Shown in pieces: positions 18,961 to 23,076 of a stretch of DNA of 23,076 nt. Each line of letters starts with the position of its first letter. The first letter of the stretch is position 1. The stretch is from Theristus sp. LFF4_11 (Eukaryota; Nematoda; Chromadorea; Monhysterida; Xyalidae). Both the position numbers and the translations under genes were made by a program. The stretch spans positions 1 to 23,076 of the forward strand of contig JASANC010000377.1 of the NCBI GenBank assembly GCA_030248135.1. The letters run 5' to 3'. The notes beneath the pieces are model-generated. The model had not been told where the DNA came from and searched no databases. It saw only the letters and a list, made by a program, of their open reading frames with translations.

Positions 18961-19721
18961 ACATGAAGCGGCGTGTGTGTTGCTTGCGTTTCGCTGTTGG
19001 CTCTGTCTGGTTGTTGGTCCATCGCACTCAGAACAACAACAACAACCAGCTGCTTGCCTTGCTTGCCCGTGTTATCCTGAACTACACTTTGACTTTGCGC
19101 ATTTGTGCATGCACTTTTGACTTGTGCGTTTGTGTGCTGCTATTGTGCTTCTCCGTCACCCACACGATTCAGTATGGGTGGCTTCATTGTTGCTATACAT
19201 GTGCACATTGTATGTGTTGTGTGTGTATTCTTTCGTATAACAGTGATATCTTTGAAGATGTTGTTCTTCTCTGGTGTCTCTGTTTCTCTGCCGAGCCCAA
19301 CGCCTCCCAAAACGATATCATACTTCGTCACGCCCGTCTGTCCGTCTCGTGGTGTTTTCTGCGTTTCGCGCGCGCACTCTCGCGCCTCTCAACTTTTAAA
19401 AATCGTTTTATGGTGTCATAGCACACCCGAGTAAACGTGTGTTTGCTGGTTCTCGCTCGCGCACGCGGCACCACTTGTTTCATATTCCCCGTGTGAGTGC
19501 TTTCGAAATTATACTTTGGTGTTTTGGTGTGTCCAACGCGACCCACCCGCCCACCGTCACACTGTCGTCGGCTTTTGTTTCTGCCCATCCGCGCTATTCT
19601 GTTCTGCTCAATAAAAATGGCCGCTCTTGCATGCGCGCACGTCGCACGTGTGTGTTTCCAATTTTGTGTCGTTCTATATATTTTTTCTTTTTTTTTCGCG
19701 CGTGTCACACGCGTTTCCAAG
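18961..19721 (+). other. A-poor, T/G/C-rich skewed block
   Basis: The plus strand is strongly depleted of A and rich in TGTG, TTGC and CTCG words, with many CpG and TG/CA steps. The skew keeps long frames open on both strands (18963-19421 plus, 19328-19720 minus), so these are best read as composition artefacts. The block could be transcribed non-coding sequence, upstream regulatory DNA of the potassium channel gene, or degenerate simple repeat. No gene is supported. Confidence 0.4.
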
Positions 19722-19896
19722 ATACCGTATTACCTCTAATAAACCCCCATGGGGGTTTATTTCTTCAGCGACTTCTGGGGGTGGGGGTTTATTTTTTTGG
19801 GGGGGGGCTTTATTTTTGGGGGGGGGTTTATTTGGAAACCATTTTTGGGGGGGGTTTAATTTTGGGGGGGGGGGTTTAATAGAGGTAATACGGTAT
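19722..19896. mobile_element. TIR element filled with G runs (about 175 bp)
   Basis: The left end is ATACCGTATTACCTCTAATA and the right end is the reverse complement of ATACCGTATTACCTCTATTA, giving terminal inverted repeats of about 25 bp with one or two mismatches. The interior is a degenerate tandem array of TTTATTTTT followed by 5-12 Gs, on the plus strand. Flanking TA dinucleotides are possible target duplications. No coding capacity. It is a DNA-transposon-derived MITE with internal simple repeats. The G runs could form quadruplex structures, and the minus strand carries several AATAAA-like hexamers. Confidence 0.75.
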
Positions 19897-20600
19897 GTAC
19901 CGCCGTTTAGTTCTGGTTCAAAGTTTAGTCAGACGTTTCCACTTCGACTGCTGACTCAGTGTTGTGACCGCTATTGTTCATATTATACGCCCCCACAAAA
20001 GTTTTTTTGCTCCTCCGCAAGGCACATCCTTAATCAGTAGTGTCAAGTAACCATTATGTAACTCCATAAACATATCCATCCGCTTATTTGTTTGCGATTT
20101 GATCATTCGTTAATTTTTGGTTTGTTTACTTTCAAAAAATCCCGCATGAGCAGACGATTCAGTATGAGTCGAACAATTTTCAAAGCATTCAGTTCAATAA
20201 TTATCCAACTTGGAGAAATTTTTCAGAAGTCCCCCGTAGCAATCAGAATGTTCACAGGCGATCCAGCCGGTGTTTAAACAACGCTCAAATGCCGCCATGC
20301 GTGGTTGCCACCGTCTTGAACTGAACAATCGCAAAACGTCTTCTCCGACTTGGCAAAGGCGGACCAACATGCCGCCGGGGAATCTGAGGTAGCGGAACGG
20401 TGGCAAAACAAAAGCACTGCAATACACCCAGTGAGGCTCCAAAGTACATCCAACGCTGAACGATTTGTGTTTTGGATCACCAAGTGCAGTTACTAACTCC
20501 GCCAATTGTAAATGTTGGTAAGTTGGAAAATTGAAAGGAAAAAGAAGATGTCTTTTATCACGAGGTCGACGACAAAAATGTCATTTTCTTTATCCCGAGA
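19897..20600. other. Spacer upstream of the potassium channel gene
   Basis: No gene can be assigned. A minus-strand frame at 20194-20505 (103 residues, no ATG at the first codon) reads with a protein-like composition, including WVYCSAFVLPPFRYLRF, but I do not recognise it and see no splice partners. It may be transposon relic or chance. Confidence 0.35.
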
Positions 20601-20620
20601 TCTTTTTTGCAAGATTTGAT

Positions 20621-20810
20621 TGACGTCAAAGGTAAAACCAGTATCCGGAGAATTCGAAGAAAATTAAATGATTCCAACCTGAAAAACGGAAGGCGGAGAG
20701 TGGAGTCAAAAACGCGCAACCAATCAGCAATTTCTATTTGTCGTAAACATTTCAGGCCAGTGAACTGCGCACTCGCACGGCAGCAGATACGATTACCACA
20801 GCCTTATAAA
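20621..20810 (+). promoter_or_regulatory. Candidate promoter of the K2P channel gene (CRE, CCAAT, TATA motifs)
   Basis: Three motifs appear in the usual order ahead of the channel start at 20989: a palindromic TGACGTCA (CREB/ATF-type site) at 20621-20628, CCAAT at 20720-20724, and TATAAA at 20805-20810. A TATA box there would predict a transcription start near 20835 and a 5' UTR of about 150 bases. Spacing between CCAAT and TATA (about 80 bp) is normal. Single motifs occur by chance, so this is a reasonable but unproven promoter. Confidence 0.4.
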
Positions 20811-20988
20811 AAATCACCATTCCATTAATCGATCAATCCAGAATTCACAAAATGCACCATTCAACAATCCGAAATCCGACAAGTTTCCGCCGAGCTCGCC
20901 GAATAATGAACGAATAGAGATAAGTGCATAGATAGACACAGTCGCCTCAGCCGGGAGCCACCAACCAAGCACAACCGTCTTCGCCGCC

Positions 20989-21953
20989 ATGCCTCGTCGC
21001 CGGCGCAAGACGAAAGTGGAGCGTGTGGTGAACTTCATCAAGTCCGTGATCGCGTTCCTGTTCTCGCACGTTGGCCTGTGCGCCGTGGTCATCGGCTACG
21101 CGCTGCTCGGCGGCTTCACGTTCATGAGCATCGAGGTCGACCACGAACGCGAGGTGCAGCGCAACATTTCCCGCAAACGACACTCGGTCGTGGCGATCAT
21201 TTGGAACACCACCTACAGCATTAACAGACTGAACGAGCACGTTTGGAAGGCCACCGTACGACAGCAGATGCTCGAGTTCCAGAAGGAGATTGTCACCTAT
21301 GTGCCGTGAGTCTGCACACACGCGGGTGGAAAACACAAACGGCCATAGTATTCTTGCTGCACTTTTTTGCTGCTATCCCCTGAAGAAACTGAGCGCAAAC
21401 AGCAACGGCAAACTGGCTCAATTTCTTGCATGGTGGCAGCATTGAGCGCATGCAGCAACCATGGCAGTTGTTTTCCACCGTGACGTTGCTGCCTATGTTA
21501 CAACTGAAGTTGCTGACTACCCGTGGCTTAGTTTTAGTAAAAAAATGTAATACAACCCCGGGGGGGGGGGGGAGAGGAGGGGAGGGGGGTACGGGGGGGG
21601 TAGTAACTTGGTTTCTCAGTAGAGTAGAAAGAAGGTAGAGCACCAAAACAGCGAATTGGGCTCATTCACACATGGATAACCTTTTTGCGCATGAGGCTAA
21701 GTGAAAAGTGGTAATTACGAGTTAACGAACTCAACACGCTCTACTCCCCTTAAAGCTGAACGCCCCTGCGTGCAGTAGATTCAAAACGGTGCCCTGACCC
21801 GGACCCCGCCCCGACTCGAAATCGATCAAAGCTTTCAAATTTTCAGAAAAGGTTACGACGGCCGCGATTATACTGCCATAAAAGATCAGCAGGACTTGCA
21901 GTGGACGTTTGCCGGCGGCTTTTTATATTCACTTGCGGTCATTACGACAATAG
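20989..21953 (+). CDS. Two-pore-domain (TWK/KCNK family) potassium channel, N-terminal part (2 exons visible)
   Basis: This is the 5' part of a K2P leak potassium channel; the gene runs past the window. Exon 1 is 20989-21305, starting at an ATG in the strong context GCCGCCATG. Exon 2 is 21847-21953. They join CC|A to make a proline, and 142 residues are visible. A basic cytoplasmic N-terminus (RRRRK, residues 3-7) leads to TM1 at about 27-48 (GLCAVVIGYALLGGFTFMSIE). The extracellular cap follows, with sequons NIS (N59) and NTT (N73), then the first pore helix WTFAGGFLYSLAVITTIG at 125-142. The GYG-type filter glycine codon is split by the next intron (G|GTCAGT), a position shared by many nematode TWK genes. 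The rest of pore 1, TM2-TM4 and pore 2 are not in the window. The cap sequence around IIWNTTYSINRLNEHVW suggests a nematode subtype; the paralogue cannot be told. Confidence 0.9.
21560..21600 (+). repeat. G-run tract in K2P intron 1
   Basis: A nearly pure purine tract: 13 Gs, then GA-interrupted G blocks, then eight more Gs. It has at least four runs of three or more Gs, so it meets the simple rule for quadruplex-forming DNA or RNA. It sits in the middle of intron 21306-21846, about 250 bp from either exon. The exact run length may be affected by sequencing of homopolymers. Confidence 0.7.
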
Positions 21954-22258
21954 GTCAGTGGTTTGTTGGTGTTTTTACCGATGTTTTTGTTTCCATGAAA
22001 CGTTGTGCATTAAGCTACGGTTTATTTGAAAAAATGTTGCAAGGTTTTCGTTCTGTTTTATTGAATATTGTGTTTTTATTGGAAGCTGATGGGATGGGAT
22101 GATGAACCAAACGATGGGGTGATATCGTGCCACCTAACCACACAGTACACACACATATCGCATGCCGGTACGCTTCGATTAACTTGTTGTGTTAGACCGC
22201 TACTGGACTGATATTTATTTTGAACAATGAGCGAATATTCTTTGAGAGCGTGTTCAAG
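21954..22258 (+). other. Start of K2P intron 2, no exon seen
   Basis: The sequence after the donor at 21954 holds no acceptor followed by the expected continuation of the filter (GYG or GFG, then an aspartate or asparagine). The next exon must lie beyond the satellite array and the window end. Confidence 0.6.
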
Positions 22259-23076
22259 AAATACAAGAAGTTCGCTGTTTGCGGTTTCGCCAGGTAGACG
22301 CATACCGCGGTGCCCCCCTGGCTCGTCAGTGCGACGGACACCAGGCAGAACTGCCGAAGCTGTTTTACCACAGACAGATCTTATAGTCTGGGCAAAACAT
22401 CAGCGAACCTAGAAAGCAGAATCTCACAAAATCAACCATCCCGGGCTGTGAAGCCACAAGGGACCCGGTGTTTTGCGAGTGTATGCAATACAAGAAGTTC
22501 GCTGTTTGCGGTTTCGCCAGGTAGACGCATACCGCGGTGCCCCCTGGCTCGTCAGTGCGACGGACACCAGGCAGAACTGCCGAAGCTGTTTTACCACAGA
22601 CAGATCTTATAGTCTGGGCAAAACATCAGCGAACCTAGAAAGCAGAATCTCACAAAATCAACCATCCCGGGCTGTGAAGCCACAAGGGACCCGGTGTTTT
22701 GCGAGTGTATGCAATACAAGAAGTTCGCTGTTTGCGGTTTCGCCAGGTAGACGCATACCGCGGTGCCCCCTGGCTCGTCAGTGCGACGGACACCAGGCAG
22801 AACTGCCGAAGCTGTTTTACCACAGACAGATCTTATAGTCTGGGCAAAACATCAGCGAACCTAGAAAGCAGAATCTCACAAAATCAACCATCCCGGGCTG
22901 TGAAGCCACAAGGGACCCGGTGTTTTGCGAGTGTATGCAATACAAGAAGTTCGCTGTTTGCGGTTTCGCCAGGTAGACGCATACCGCGGTGCCCCCTGGC
23001 TCGTCAGTGCGACGGACACCAGGCAGAACTGCCGAAGCTGTTTTACCACAGACAGATCTTATAGTCTGGGCAAAAC
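22259..23076 (+). repeat. Tandem satellite, 226-bp unit, at least 3.6 copies
   Basis: Units begin at 22261, 22488, 22714 and 22940; the fourth is cut by the window end. The first is 227 bp because of one extra C in a C run; the others are 226 bp. Copies 2, 3 and the visible part of 4 look identical. The unit is about 50% GC, unlike the AT-rich intron before it. Since 226 is not a multiple of three, each copy shifts frame, and the overlapping 121-residue frames (22473-22838 and 22699-23064) are the same peptide read from successive units. They should not be taken as genes. The array lies inside the K2P gene's second intron. Confidence 0.95.

Noticed and set aside
19328..19879. Long frames on both strands, 130 and 146 residues
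   Set aside because: Composition skew removes stop codons on both strands. The plus frame runs into the G-run element and gives only glycine-rich low complexity.
22310..23064. Overlapping plus-strand frames of 100-121 residues with near-identical peptides, which look like a repeated protein family
   Set aside because: They are the 226-bp satellite read in successive frames; the unit length is not a multiple of three, and the frames overlap and repeat exactly with the DNA period.

Overview
The window is animal nuclear DNA. It contains three spliced protein genes, all on the + strand, with GT-AG introns of about 100 bp to 1 kb, long AT-rich spacers and many short transposon remnants. The family content and the sequence of the potassium channel (basic N-terminus, TM1, extracellular cap, first pore split by an intron inside the filter glycine codon) fit an invertebrate, most likely a nematode. 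The species cannot be named from the sequence. I saw no tRNA, rRNA, operon, CRISPR or bacterial-type feature.

Layout. 1-3574 holds no gene I can support, only one 89-bp palindromic MITE. 3575-4272 is a 682-bp hAT-like element with a perfect 8-bp target duplication. 4348-4420 is a possible upstream exon. 4650-13224 is a 17-exon gene for an R3H/SUZ RNA-binding protein of the Drosophila encore / vertebrate R3HDM1-R3HDM2-ARPP21 family. The model gives 800 residues and its reading frame is maintained across every junction. Two of its exons, 5321-5440 and the 21-nt 7225-7245, are easy to miss. Three mariner-type MITEs sit in its introns. 13225-14871 is its 3' region plus spacer, with a second intact palindromic MITE. 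14961-16654 is a four-exon gene for mitochondrial ribosomal protein uL18m (MRPL18); a decayed MITE copy abuts its start and another lies in its last intron. 16655-20719 is a long spacer with a strand-skewed T/G/C-rich block and a G-run-filled terminal-inverted-repeat element at 19722-19896. 20720-20810 carries promoter-like CCAAT and TATA motifs. 20989-21953 is the 5' end of a two-pore-domain (TWK/KCNK) potassium channel gene. The second channel intron runs into a nearly perfect 226-bp tandem satellite that continues past the window end, so the rest of the gene is out of view.

The three genes look like independent housekeeping or neuronal genes: cytoplasmic RNA regulation, mitochondrial translation and membrane excitability. 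Nothing shows they work as one system. I found no convincing novel multi-gene system. The most unusual material is the transposon and satellite content, including a MITE end that may supply the start codon of MRPL18.
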